A DNA stretch of 60,076 nt from Oscillospiraceae bacterium. GTDB lineage: Bacteria > Bacillota > Clostridia > Oscillospirales > Ruminococcaceae. This document shows, in pieces, positions 27,409 through 37,542 of this stretch. A program made the translations under genes and the position numbers. The notes beneath the pieces are model-generated. The model searched no databases. It worked only from the letters and a program-made list of their open reading frames with translations, and was not told where the DNA came from. The stretch spans positions 1 through 60,076 of the forward strand of contig JAAVZY010000127.1 of NCBI GenBank assembly GCA_022791945.1. The letters are read 5' to 3'. The number at the start of each line of letters is the position of its first letter. The stretch's first letter is position 1.

Positions 27409-28684
27409 GCAGATTATCAAATCCATGGCTCTGGGGGAGGCCTATGAGTTTTACCGGCATCCCTCAGGGCTGGGGATTCTGCTGTATCCCATGTCCGGCT
27501 TTTCCAGCGTTTACGCGGTGTTCGCCACCAATTACGGATCGGTAAACACCACCTTCAAGACCCAGAAGGAGGACGACTACGTTACCGTCCCGGAAGGGAT
27601 CGCCCACTTCCTGGAGCACAAGCTCTTTGAAAGCGAGGAGGGGGACGCGTTCGAGCAGTTCTCCAAAACCGGCGCGCTGGCCAACGCCTTCACCTCTTTT
27701 GAAAAGACCAGCTACCTGTTTTCCACAACGGATCACTTTGAGGAATGCTTGGAGATCCTGGTGCGGTTTGTACAGGATCCCTATTTCACCCAGCAGACCG
27801 TGGAGAAGGAACAGGGGATCATTGGCCAAGAGATCCGGATGTATGACGACGATCCCGGCTGGCGGGTGTTCTTCAACCTGCTCTGCGCCCTTTATCACAA
27901 TCATCCGGTGCGGATCGACATTGCGGGCACTACGGAGAGCATCGCGCAGATTGACGCGGATCTGCTTTACCGCTGCCACCGCACCTTCTATAATCTGAAC
28001 AACATGGTGCTCTGTATTGCGGGGAACTTCCATCCCGGGCAGGCTATGGAGATCATCCAGCGAAATCTGAAGGCCGGGGAAAAGCTGGAGGTTTCCAGCC
28101 GGATGCCGGAGGAGCCTGCCGGAATCGTGCAGGCCGAGCGGGAGCAGGAGCTGGAGGTGTCCATCCCGCTGTTCAATCTGGGATATAAGGAGACTCCTGC
28201 GGCTACCCGGGAGCAGGAGCTGTCCATTCAGCTTCAGTACGAGCTGATTCTCTGCGCGGTAGCAGGGAAGGGGAGTGCCCTTTACCGGGAGCTCTATGAC
28301 GAAGGACTGATCAACGATACCTTTGGGAAGGAGGTATTCTGCGGCCAGGGTTATCTGGCGAATATCTTCTCCGGGGAGTCCAGGGATCCCCGCCAGGTGC
28401 GGGATCGGATCCGGGGCGCCTTCTCCTGCGCCCGCGAGACTGGCATTGATGAGAAAACCTTCGAGCGGATCCGGAAGATGCTTTATGGAGCTGCCGTCAT
28501 CTCCTTCAACGATGTGGAATCGGTGGCCAACGAGCTGGTCACCGCCTACTTTACCGATCACAGCATCTATGATACGCTGGACGTGATCGCCCATATGCGC
28601 CGGGAGGACGTCAACGCCCTTCTCCGCCGCTCCTTCCGTCCCGAATCTCTGGCGCTCTCGATCGTCAGCCCAGTCGGCGCGTAA
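27401..28684 (+). CDS. M16-family zinc metallopeptidase (YmfH type)
   Basis: A 427-residue M16B peptidase with the zinc-binding motif HFLEH at residues 69-73 and a downstream acidic helix (EQGIIGQEIRMYDDDP) providing the third ligand. The fold continues through ISFNDVESVANELV and ends near SLALSIVSPVG. AAAGGAGG lies upstream within the partner gene. With the non-catalytic upstream gene it probably forms a two-subunit chamber protease for peptides; substrates are unknown. Confidence 0.9.
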   Translation: MNKQIIKSMALGEAYEFYRHPSGLGILLYPMSGFSSVYAVFATNYGSVNTTFKTQKEDDYVTVPEGIAHFLEHKLFESEEGDAFEQFSKTGALANAFTSFEKTSYLFSTTDHFEECLEILVRFVQDPYFTQQTVEKEQGIIGQEIRMYDDDPGWRVFFNLLCALYHNHPVRIDIAGTTESIAQIDADLLYRCHRTFYNLNNMVLCIAGNFHPGQAMEIIQRNLKAGEKLEVSSRMPEEPAGIVQAEREQELEVSIPLFNLGYKETPAATREQELSIQLQYELILCAVAGKGSALYRELYDEGLINDTFGKEVFCGQGYLANIFSGESRDPRQVRDRIRGAFSCARETGIDEKTFERIRKMLYGAAVISFNDVESVANELVTAYFTDHSIYDTLDVIAHMRREDVNALLRRSFRPESLALSIVSPVGA

Positions 28685-28687
28685 AAG

Positions 28688-28793
28688 CCGATCGCCCGTC
28701 CACCCATTTTTCGCCCCTAAAAAGCCCTTAAAATTACGGGTTCCAAGGGGATTTAATCCCCTTGGCGGAGCTCGAGGCAGAGCCTCGAGGTCT
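28688..28793 (+). repeat. PMR8, short palindromic modular repeat
   Basis: GCCGATCGCCCGTCCACCCA, CGCCCCTAAAAAGCCCTT, ACGGGTTCCAAGGGGATTTA with its complement TAAATCCCCTTGG, then CTCGAGGCAGAGCCTCGAG and GTCT. It looks like a long form from which the centre has been deleted. It lies between the M16 gene and lgt. Confidence 0.85.
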
Positions 28794-28832
28794 TACCCTT
28801 CCTGAGCCAATCATCAGAAACGGAGGGATTAT

Positions 28833-29909
28833 ATGCAGACTGTTCTCTTTCCCGGGCTGGGACTGGAGCTGACCTTTCCCAACAGCATCCAGCTCGGACC
28901 GCTTTCTATCAAATTTTACGGAATCATTATTGCAGTGGGGCTGCTTTTGGCACTGGTGTACGGTTACTCCGCCTTTCGGAAGGTGGGCATTGATCCGGAT
29001 CGGGTCAGCGATGCCATCATCGGCGGCATCATCGGCGGCATCATTGGAGCAAGGCTCTACTATGTGGCCTTCCGCTGGGAGGACTACGGGATTTCCTTTG
29101 ACAGCTGGGAAGCCTTTGGGAAATCTCTGCTTCATCTCATTAACACTACAGAGGGCGGAATGGCCATTTACGGCGGGCTGATCGGCGCGCTGGCGGTCGG
29201 GATTCTGATAGCCAGATGGAGGCGGGTACATATCCCCGCCCTGCTGGATGTAGTTGGTGTTGGATTCCTGCTGGGGCAGGGGATTGGCCGCTGGGGCAAC
29301 TTTTTCAATGTGGAGGCCTTTGGCAGCAATACCACCCTTCCCTGGGGAATGACCGGGCCGTCGGTAGTCGGCTATCTCTCCGCCCATCAGGCGGATTTGG
29401 CCGTTATCGGCGTTACGGTAGACCCCAATCAGCCAGTTCATCCCACCTTCCTTTACGAATCCCTCTGGTGCCTGCTGGGGTTTGTCCTGCTGGCCTTATA
29501 CATGAGGCACAGACGGTTTGACGGAGAGGTGTTCCTGCTCTATCTGGGCTATTATGGCCTGGAGCGGTTTCTGGTTGAGGGCCTCCGGACGGACAGCCTG
29601 ATGATCGGCGCTCTGCGGGTATCCCAGCTGCTGGCGGGAGTTCTGGTGGTTGTATCCGTGATCCTGGTTCTGGTGATCCGTTCCCGCATATCCAACAGCC
29701 ACGATCCGGAGTATATGAAGCTCTATGTAAATACAGAAATCGGGCAGCGGATTTTGAACAAGCAGGAGTATACCGATCTGCTTCCCGCCGGGAAGATCCG
29801 GAAGGCCGCTTCCAGTGAGGCGGAAGCGCCGGTATCCGGCAATATGGAAGCGGAGGACAAGTCGGCGGAGGACGTCGGGAAGGGAGCGGAGGATGGCACA
29901 GAGGATTGA
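28833..29909 (+). CDS. lgt: Prolipoprotein diacylglyceryl transferase
   Basis: Transfers diacylglycerol from phosphatidylglycerol to the lipobox Cys of prolipoproteins at the membrane. The 358-residue product has about seven transmembrane helices. Key motifs are [24 protein letters not shown], the Lgt signature [17 protein letters not shown] and [11 protein letters not shown] hydrophilic C-terminal tail of about 70 residues (acidic, ending GAEDGTED) exceeds the usual length. AAACGGAGGG precedes the ATG. It overlaps folD by 17 nt. Confidence 0.96.
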   Translation: MQTVLFPGLGLELTFPNSIQLGPLSIKFYGIIIAVGLLLALVYGYSAFRKVGIDPDRVSDAIIGGIIGGIIGARLYYVAFRWEDYGISFDSWEAFGKSLLHLINTTEGGMAIYGGLIGALAVGILIARWRRVHIPALLDVVGVGFLLGQGIGRWGNFFNVEAFGSNTTLPWGMTGPSVVGYLSAHQADLAVIGVTVDPNQPVHPTFLYESLWCLLGFVLLALYMRHRRFDGEVFLLYLGYYGLERFLVEGLRTDSLMIGALRVSQLLAGVLVVVSVILVLVIRSRISNSHDPEYMKLYVNTEIGQRILNKQEYTDLLPAGKIRKAASSEAEAPVSGNMEAEDKSAEDVGKGAEDGTED

Positions 29910-30783
29910 CGGAAAGCGGATTTCCGCGGAGCTTCGGGAGCAGGTGCGGCGGGAGGTGGCCCTCCTGGGCGGGCAGGGGATCTCAGTCTGTCTGGCAGTG
30001 ATGATTGTGGGGGAGGATCCAGCCTCCAAAATCTATGTGCGGAATAAGAAAAAGGCCTGCGAGGAGCTGGGCATCCAATCCCAGGAGTACGCCCTTCCGG
30101 CGGAAACCTCTCAGGAGGCCCTCTTGGATCTGGTGGAGCAGCTGAATCAGGATCCGGCGGTCAATGGTATCCTGGTGCAGCTCCCTCTGCCTGCGCACAT
30201 TGATGAAAAGAGCGTCCTGGAGGCGATCTCCCCCAAGAAGGATGTAGACGCTTTCCATCCGATCAATGTTGGGCGCATCATGATTGGAAGCTATGATTTC
30301 CTACCCTGCACCCCGGCGGGCTGTATGGAGCTGATCCATTCCACAGGGACAGAGGTTTCCGGCAAGCGCTGTGTAGTGGTGGGCAGAAGCAATATTGTAG
30401 GAAAGCCGATGGCGATGCTCCTTCTTCATGAGAGCGGGACAGTGACTGTCTGCCATTCCCGCACAGAGAATCTGGCGGAGATCTGCCGGAGCGCGGATAT
30501 CCTGGTAGCGGCAGCGGGAAAAGCGGGACTGATCACCGGAGACATGATCAAGCCTGGTGCGGTAGTCATTGACGTAGGCATGAACCGGGACGGAGAGGGC
30601 GGGCTCTGCGGAGACGTGGACGCGGCCTCGGCGGAGCCGGTGGCCGGATGGCTCACCCCCGTCCCCGGCGGCGTAGGCCCGATGACGATCACCATGCTCA
30701 TGCGCAATACAGTGACAGCTGCTAGGCTCCAGTGGAGACAGACCGCGAGGGCTCTGCCCTCGAGCACCCGCCAAGGGGATTAA
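29893..30783 (+). CDS. folD: Methylenetetrahydrofolate dehydrogenase/cyclohydrolase
   Basis: Bifunctional one-carbon enzyme interconverting 5,10-methylene- and 10-formyl-tetrahydrofolate. The 296-residue product shows [14 protein letters not shown] (catalytic Lys), [21 protein letters not shown], the NADP loop [17 protein letters not shown] and [21 protein letters not shown] abuts the ATG within lgt. The final ~14 codons ([13 protein letters not shown] and stop) lie inside PMR9, so the native C-terminus seems to have been replaced by repeat sequence. Confidence 0.95.
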   Translation: MAQRIDGKRISAELREQVRREVALLGGQGISVCLAVMIVGEDPASKIYVRNKKKACEELGIQSQEYALPAETSQEALLDLVEQLNQDPAVNGILVQLPLPAHIDEKSVLEAISPKKDVDAFHPINVGRIMIGSYDFLPCTPAGCMELIHSTGTEVSGKRCVVVGRSNIVGKPMAMLLLHESGTVTVCHSRTENLAEICRSADILVAAAGKAGLITGDMIKPGAVVIDVGMNRDGEGGLCGDVDAASAEPVAGWLTPVPGGVGPMTITMLMRNTVTAARLQWRQTARALPSSTRQGD

Positions 30784-31115
30784 ATCCCCTTAGAACCCGT
30801 AACTTTTGGGTATTATCTACTTCCTGCTCCAGAGACACAGAGATACGGCGGTTCCATCTCCGAAAGGAGATGGAACCGCCGTATCTCTGTGTCTCTGTGA
30901 TTCAATGCCGCCTGGAATGAGCGTCGCACAGGGTATGATTCAGCAGGGATGAATCTTTTTCTTTACGAAAAAGTGGGTAGGCGGGCAGACGGCTTCACAG
31001 TGAGTGCAGATGGGAAAGAGGGTTGGGCAGCCCCACCCCATAACCCCAAATAATGGGATTCCAAAGGGGGCCAGGCCCCTTTGGCGAGAGCTCGAGAGCA
31101 GCGCTCTCGAGGTCT
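30741..31115 (-). repeat. PMR9, long-form palindromic modular repeat with a central hairpin
   Basis: Left end (30741-30810): GACCGCGAGGGCTCTGCCCT, CCAAGGGGATT/AATCCCCTTAG, AACCCGTAACTTTTGGG. Right end (30949-31115): GATGAATCTTTTTCTTTACG, AAAAAGTGGGTAGGCGGGC, CCCCATAACCCCAAATAATG, CCAAAGGGGG...CCCCTTTGG, CTCGAGAGC/GCTCTCGAGGTC. The usual central modules are replaced by unique sequence holding the 31-bp hairpin at 30831-30896. The left end encodes the FolD C-terminus. No other gene is seen. Confidence 0.83.
30831..30896. terminator. 31-bp perfect hairpin with GAAA tetraloop
   Basis: Left arm 30831-30861 (AGAGACACAGAGATACGGCG...), GAAA loop 30862-30865, right arm 30866-30896, with no mismatch. 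No U-run follows. It may end the folD transcript or form a stable RNA; it is far longer than needed for termination. Confidence 0.75.
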
Positions 31116-31198
31116 TCGGCCAAGCAGAATCCCACATAGAGACATATTTTGAGGCGGAATTGTTCAGACTAAGTTCATAAAAAACGCGGGATTCGCCC

Positions 31199-31227
31199 TT
31201 GACTTTCCAGGGGAACGGTGGTAAATT
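31199..31227 (+). promoter_or_regulatory. Sigma-A promoter of the hrcA-dnaK operon
   Basis: TTGACT (31199-31204), a 17-nt spacer and TAAATT (31222-31227), directly before the CIRCE element. Confidence 0.88.
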
Positions 31228-31231
31228 AAAG

Positions 31232-31258
31232 TTAGCACTCAGAGATGTAGAGTGCTAA
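31232..31258 (+). promoter_or_regulatory. CIRCE operator
   Basis: TTAGCACTC (31232-31240), a 9-nt spacer and GAGTGCTAA (31250-31258): an exact match to the CIRCE consensus. HrcA, encoded next, binds it to repress the chaperone operon until heat stress titrates GroEL away. Confidence 0.98.
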
Positions 31259-31314
31259 GACGATGAGGCGGGAAGCACACCGCCGTCTCAGATTAAAAAA
31301 GGAGGCAGGCCGCA

Positions 31315-32364
31315 ATGCAGATTGACGAACGGAAACGGCTGATCCTCCAGACGGTGGTGGACGAATACATCCGCACCGGGGAGCCGGTCGGCTCCAACGC
31401 GGTGCTCTCCCGGATGGGGATGAACGTCTCCTCCGCCACGGTCCGCAACGATATGGCCTTCCTGGAACGGCTGGGCCTTCTGGAGCAGCCCCACACCTCC
31501 GCAGGCCGGATCCCCACCTATGAGGGCTACCGCTTCTACATCGATCACCTGATGGCTCCCAAGCCCCTCTCTCCCAAGGAAAAGCGGCTGATCGACAGCC
31601 TCCTTTCCCAGAACGACCTGACAGTGGATTCCGTGGTAGACAATGCAGTCAGCGTCCTGGCTGAACTGACCAGCCTGGCGGTCGTTTCCAAAAGCAACGC
31701 CCCGGTCTTTTCGGTGATCACCAGGGTGGAGGTCATTCCGGCGGGCCGCAGGCTTTATGCGCTGCTGATGATTACCTCCGCCGGAGCGGTGCGGAACAAA
31801 ATCTGCCGGATCGACTTCGACCTGAACGGGGAGCAGCTGGAGTTCTTTGAGCGGTTCATCAACGATCATCTGGACGGACTGAACGTTGACAGCCTGACGC
31901 CGGCCATGCTTCAGAGCCTGGCGGTTGCCCTGGGGAGCTATATGATTGCCCTGTCGCCTCTGCTCCACGGGGTCTATCAGCTCTCGGAGGAGCTGTCCAA
32001 AGCGGACGTCAGCCTTCGGGGAGAACAGAATCTCCTTACAAGCGGAAGCCTTCGCCCGGACGAGGTGGTCCGCCTGCTCTCCAACAAGGAAGCCCTTACC
32101 GGACTGCTTGGCAGCGCCTTTGACGGCATCAGCGTGGTGTTCGGGGAGGAGGGGGGCAGCTTTGCGGTCAGCAATTCCAGCCTGATTGTCTCCCCCTATA
32201 AAATCGGAAGGCATCCCGGCGGATCCCTGGGGGTCATCGGCCCCATCCGGGTGGACTACGCCAAGGTAATACCCCACATTCAATATATAACGGAAAGCGT
32301 CACTCGCCTGCTCTCAGATGTGATTGGCGGGAACAGCGACGGAAAGGACGGATCAGATGAGTAA
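31315..32364 (+). CDS. hrcA: Heat-inducible transcription repressor HrcA
   Basis: A 349-residue repressor that binds CIRCE. An N-terminal winged helix (ILQTVVDEYIRTGEPVGSNA, then VSSATVRNDMAFLERLGLLE), the HrcA motif HTSAGRIPTYEGYRFYIDHL and a GAF-like dimerisation region ending SLGVIGPIRVDYAKVIPHI are all present. AAAAGGAGG lies upstream of the ATG. First gene of hrcA-grpE-dnaK-dnaJ; it overlaps grpE by 8 nt and is probably autoregulated. Confidence 0.97.
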   Translation: MQIDERKRLILQTVVDEYIRTGEPVGSNAVLSRMGMNVSSATVRNDMAFLERLGLLEQPHTSAGRIPTYEGYRFYIDHLMAPKPLSPKEKRLIDSLLSQNDLTVDSVVDNAVSVLAELTSLAVVSKSNAPVFSVITRVEVIPAGRRLYALLMITSAGAVRNKICRIDFDLNGEQLEFFERFINDHLDGLNVDSLTPAMLQSLAVALGSYMIALSPLLHGVYQLSEELSKADVSLRGEQNLLTSGSLRPDEVVRLLSNKEALTGLLGSAFDGISVVFGEEGGSFAVSNSSLIVSPYKIGRHPGGSLGVIGPIRVDYAKVIPHIQYITESVTRLLSDVIGGNSDGKDGSDE

Positions 32365-32896
32365 GCATGAGGAACAGGAGGCCGCAGTCCAGGAGGAGGA
32401 GATCCTCCAGGAGGAGCAGCCCGCACAGGAGCCTGACGCTCCGGATCCCCTTCAGGAGGAGCTGGAGCAGCTCAAAAAGGAAAACCAGGAGCTCAACGAC
32501 CGCCTGCTGCGGAGCGCCGCAGAGTTTGACAACTACCGCAAGCGCACCCAGAAGGAAAAGACGGAGATGTCCGCCTATGGCAAATCCCTGTGCATCACGG
32601 AGATTTTGGGCGTAGTGGATAACTTCGAACGGGGTCTGGCGGCAGAATGCCAGGATCCGGATTTCAAAAAGGGGATGGAGTTGATTTTTCAGCAGCTGAG
32701 CAGCAGCCTTCAGAAGCTCGGCGTGGAGGAAATCCCCGCCCTGAACGAGCCCTTCGATCCGGAGCTGCACAATGCCATCAAGCAGATGGAGGATGACTCC
32801 TTCGGAGAGAACACTGTCTGTCAGGTGCTCCAGAAGGGCTACCGGCTGGAAGGAAAAGTCATCCGGCACGCCATGGTGGTGGTCGCAAATCCCTAA
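32357..32896 (+). CDS. grpE: Nucleotide exchange factor GrpE
   Basis: A 179-residue cochaperone that releases ADP from DnaK. A Glu-rich N-terminal tail and long coiled coil (LQEELEQLKKENQELNDRLL) precede the motif RSAAEFDNYRKRTQKEK and the beta-wing domain ending GYRLEGKVIRHAMVVVANP. I start at ATG 32357 (MSKHEEQEA), 8 nt after AAGGA; an in-frame upstream ATG at 32324 lies inside hrcA without support. Confidence 0.95.
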   Translation: MSKHEEQEAAVQEEEILQEEQPAQEPDAPDPLQEELEQLKKENQELNDRLLRSAAEFDNYRKRTQKEKTEMSAYGKSLCITEILGVVDNFERGLAAECQDPDFKKGMELIFQQLSSSLQKLGVEEIPALNEPFDPELHNAIKQMEDDSFGENTVCQVLQKGYRLEGKVIRHAMVVVANP

Positions 32897-32916
32897 GAGT
32901 CTGAACAGGCTCTTAG
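32893..32916. repeat. TIR-like hairpin at the grpE stop
   Basis: CTAAGAGTCTG and CAGGCTCTTAG flank AA, forming an 11-bp hairpin with one G-U pair that includes the grpE stop codon. Its right half (CTGAACAGGCTCTTAG) matches the right end of the 38.6-kb MITE at 15 of 16 positions, so it may be a MITE remnant. It could also modulate grpE-dnaK mRNA. Confidence 0.5.
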
Positions 32917-32980
32917 AGCTGCACGCTTTTATCATAGACAGGAAATCTAACCGAACAAATGGAAACAGGAGGATATTATT

Positions 32981-34819
<1,839 letters not shown>

Positions 34820-34869
34820 TCCCACCCCGCCAGCGGGGGAAATGAGCTGGTTTGTACGAAAAGGGTTAA

Positions 34870-34953
34870 GACCTCGAGAACTTCGCCCTCGAGCTTCCAC
34901 CAAAGGGGCTTAGCCTCCTTGGTGGAGGTTTGGGGGCAAAGCCCCCAAGGTCT
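34870..34953. repeat. PMR10, short palindromic modular repeat between dnaK and dnaJ
   Basis: GACCTCGAGAACTTCGCCCT ending CTCGAG, then a CCAAAGGGGCTTAGCCTCCTTGG-like arm pair, then TTTGGGGGCAAAGCCCCCAA and GGTCT. It forms three consecutive hairpins inside the chaperone operon. Confidence 0.83.
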
Positions 34954-35011
34954 TGACCTTTCCGCACAGACCCGCTCAGCCTCTCCCACTGGGGGAGAAT
35001 ACAAAGGGGGT

Positions 35012-36178
35012 ATGAGCTTGGCTGAGGAAAAACGGGATTATTATGAGGTTCTTGGGGTGGCAAAGGGCGTCGGCGATGATGAACTGAAAAAAGCCTACCG
35101 CCAGCTGGCCAAAAAATATCACCCCGACCTGAACCCTGGCGATAAAGACGCGGAACGCAAATTCAAAGAGGTGAACGAGGCCTACGAGGTGCTATCCGAC
35201 AAGGATAAGCGGGCCCGCTACGATCAGTTCGGCCATGCAGGCGTGGATCCCAACTATGGCGGCGGTGCCGGCTACGGCGGATTCAGCGGCGCCGGCTTCG
35301 ATTTCGGGGATTTGGGCGACATCTTCTCCGATTTCTTTGGAGGCGGCTTCGGCGGCTCCTCCCGGCGCGCCAATCCCAATGCGCCCCGCCGGGGCGGGGA
35401 TCTCCATGCCAGCTGCACAATCAGCTTTTTTGAGGCCTGCCGCGGCGTCAAAAAGGAAGTGACCATCGCCCGGCAGGAGGTCTGCCCGGACTGCCATGGC
35501 TCCGGCGCGGCCGGAGGCAAGGAGCCTCAGACCTGCCCGGACTGCGGCGGCAGCGGTCAGGTACGGGTAACCCAGCGGACCCCGCTGGGCTCCATTTCCA
35601 CCCAGCGCACCTGCTCCCGCTGCGGCGGCAAGGGACGGATCGTCACCGATCCCTGCCGGAAATGCAGCGGAAGCGGCCGAATTAAGAACACCCACACCAT
35701 TTCCGTGAACATACCCGCAGGCATCGACGACGGCCAGACCCTGGCCGTACGTGGACAGGGAGACAATGGGATCAACGGAGGACCCTCCGGGGATCTGAAT
35801 GTAACCATCAGTGTCCGCCCGGATACCCTTTTCAAGCGGGATGGGTATGACATCTGGTGCGAGATCCCCCTGACCTATTCCCAGGCGGTGTTTGGGGACG
35901 ATCTGATTGTTCCCACCATTGACGGAAAGGTGAAGTACACCATTCCCGAGGGAACCCAGCCTGGGACCGTATTCCGCCTGAAAGGGAAGGGCGTCCCGGC
36001 CCTGAATAACCGGGGCAGGGGCGATCAGTATGTCGAGGTGACTGTGGAGGTTCCCAAGGGCCTGAATAAGGCTCAGAAGGACGCCCTGAAGCATTTCGAC
36101 AGCCTGCTCGGCGGCGAAAAACAGTATGAAAAGCGAAAAGGCTTTTTGGAAAAGCTGAAGGACATGTTCGATCAATAA
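35012..36178 (+). CDS. dnaJ: Chaperone protein DnaJ (Hsp40)
   Basis: A 388-residue cochaperone that stimulates DnaK ATPase. J-domain with HPD ([12 protein letters not shown]), a Gly/Phe-rich segment ([18 protein letters not shown]), four CXXCXGXG zinc repeats ([32 protein letters not shown]) and the C-terminal peptide-binding domain. I start at ATG 35012 ([15 protein letters not shown]) after AAAGGGGG. An in-frame ATG at 34919 lies in PMR10 and is not credible. Confidence 0.97.
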   Translation: MSLAEEKRDYYEVLGVAKGVGDDELKKAYRQLAKKYHPDLNPGDKDAERKFKEVNEAYEVLSDKDKRARYDQFGHAGVDPNYGGGAGYGGFSGAGFDFGDLGDIFSDFFGGGFGGSSRRANPNAPRRGGDLHASCTISFFEACRGVKKEVTIARQEVCPDCHGSGAAGGKEPQTCPDCGGSGQVRVTQRTPLGSISTQRTCSRCGGKGRIVTDPCRKCSGSGRIKNTHTISVNIPAGIDDGQTLAVRGQGDNGINGGPSGDLNVTISVRPDTLFKRDGYDIWCEIPLTYSQAVFGDDLIVPTIDGKVKYTIPEGTQPGTVFRLKGKGVPALNNRGRGDQYVEVTVEVPKGLNKAQKDALKHFDSLLGGEKQYEKRKGFLEKLKDMFDQ

Positions 36179-36184
36179 TTCACT

Positions 36185-36240
36185 CCTTAAGGCAAAAGCA
36201 TATCCCGATCCCAGGACCGGGATATGCTTTTGCCTTAAGG
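36185..36240. terminator. 23-bp perfect hairpin after dnaJ
   Basis: Arms 36185-36207 and 36218-36240 (CCTTAAGGCAAAAGCATATC... and its complement) are perfectly complementary around a 10-nt loop. No U-run follows. Probable end of the hrcA-dnaJ transcript. Confidence 0.75.
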
Positions 36241-36328
36241 GCGTCTGAGGAAAAATGGTTCCCTTAGGGGCGATTCTGCTGACAGGAAATATAAATTTTG
36301 AATTTTTCTACAAATTTTCAAATAAGGC

Positions 36329-36357
36329 TTGGCAGACAGAAAAAAATATGTTAAAAT
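36329..36357 (+). promoter_or_regulatory. Sigma-A promoter of the NYN gene
   Basis: TTGGCA (36329-36334), a 17-nt spacer and TAAAAT (36352-36357), in an AT-rich tract. Confidence 0.75.
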
Positions 36358-36415
36358 ATAGAAAATTCAAGTTTGACCCCTGCGTGAATAAATACCATTC
36401 AGCAGGGTGCATACT

Positions 36416-37243
36416 TTGAAAGGGGAGGTTGATATCGCTTTTTCGCTTTTGCGCGGACTTCGGAAAACCCTGCCGGATCAAAAGGTGCCGGAGTCTGCGC
36501 CACCAAAATCCATTGCTTTTGTAGACTTTGAATACTGGAAAATTTCCCTGGAAAAATCATATCATCTGGCTCCCAATCTGCTGGGCTGGCGGGATGAGAT
36601 TCAGAGGCTCTATAATGTAACAGATATACGGTTTTACGGCGACTTCTCCCAACCGGCGCTGGAAAAGGAAATTCCCCGCATCCGGGAGGTCAGCTATCAG
36701 ATTATCTACACCCGCAACACCAGCAGCTATTACCGTAAGGACTTTACGGATTTTATCCTGCTGGACGGCATATATCAGACGATCCTTTTCAACGACATTT
36801 TCAATACCTATATCCTATTTACAGGGGATGGGCATTTCTGTCCGATTGTTTCCTGTCTGCGGGACAAATGCCATAAGAACGTGATCGTTTATGGCATCCG
36901 CGGTTCTATCAGCAAGGGGCTCCGGCAAGCCTGCACTTCTCTGGTAGAGCTTCCTGCAGAGGAGGATGTGGATCTGAAATATGAGCGGATGGTTTTGGAG
37001 AATCTGGAGTATCTGGAGCGGTACGGGAAGGGTGCCAAGCCAACCTTCTGGAAAACGGTTGACGTTGTTTCCCAGCGGAACATTGTGGAGCGGGAGCTGA
37101 TTCAAAGCGCGCTTTCCCGCCTGCTGGCGAAGGGCTATATAGAGGAAAAGGATCTGCATATGGGCATGAAGCGCACGATTCGGGGCCTGGCAGTAGACTG
37201 GGCTAAGCTTGAAAGTGACAAAATCTGGCCTCCCAAGCCATAA
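36416..37243 (+). CDS. NYN-domain protein (putative PIN-like ribonuclease)
   Basis: About 275 residues. The first ~170 form a NYN/LabA-like PIN fold: acidic residues in IAFVDFEYWKI, in KDFTDFILLDGIY and in LFTGDGHFCPIVSCLRD, and a VYGIRGSISKGLRQACTSLV strand-helix that follows the active site in this family. The C-terminal ~90 residues look like a winged-helix region (ERELIQSALSRLLAKGYIEE). RNA cleavage is inferred. The start is uncertain: TTG 36416 or GTG 36407, while the best Shine-Dalgarno (AAAGGGGAGG) lies just inside, followed in frame only by ATC 36434 and TTG 36449. Confidence 0.75.
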   Translation: MKGEVDIAFSLLRGLRKTLPDQKVPESAPPKSIAFVDFEYWKISLEKSYHLAPNLLGWRDEIQRLYNVTDIRFYGDFSQPALEKEIPRIREVSYQIIYTRNTSSYYRKDFTDFILLDGIYQTILFNDIFNTYILFTGDGHFCPIVSCLRDKCHKNVIVYGIRGSISKGLRQACTSLVELPAEEDVDLKYERMVLENLEYLERYGKGAKPTFWKTVDVVSQRNIVERELIQSALSRLLAKGYIEEKDLHMGMKRTIRGLAVDWAKLESDKIWPPKP

Positions 37244-37293
37244 TTGAGAGGACAGATCATATTTATTAAAAAAGAGAAAGGTTGGAATCAACT

Positions 37294-37506
37294 ATGCCAA
37301 GAAAAAAGGCAGGAACCGTTCCGGAGCAGATCGCCGATCTGGCACAGCGCATTAAAGAAAAGCAGGCTGAGCTCACCAAGCTGAAAAAACGTTATAAGGA
37401 GCTGTGTGAGCGGCAGGATCAGGCTGACGAGGCCGAGCTGCTGGACGCAATGAAGAGCAGCGGCAAATCTAAGGAAGAGATCCTCCAGATGCTCCATCAG
37501 GGCTAA
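37294..37506 (+). CDS. Small coiled-coil protein
   Basis: A 70-residue charged, helical protein (MPRKKAGTVPEQIADLAQRI, then KEKQAELTKLKKRYKELCER, ending SKEEILQMLHQG). The middle is a strong coiled coil. No enzyme motif is present and I do not recognise the family. AAAGG lies 12 nt before the ATG. It follows the NYN gene by 50 bp and is probably co-transcribed, so it could be a partner or RNA-binding adaptor (inference). Confidence 0.65.
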   Translation: MPRKKAGTVPEQIADLAQRIKEKQAELTKLKKRYKELCERQDQADEAELLDAMKSSGKSKEEILQMLHQG

Positions 37507-37542
37507 CCGGGAGCGCTCTTTTCAAGACGCTGTCACTTTATC

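Noticed and set aside
30732-30920. Short plus-strand frame crossing the 31-bp hairpin
   Set aside because: It is composed of PMR end and hairpin arm, overlaps folD and has no Shine-Dalgarno.
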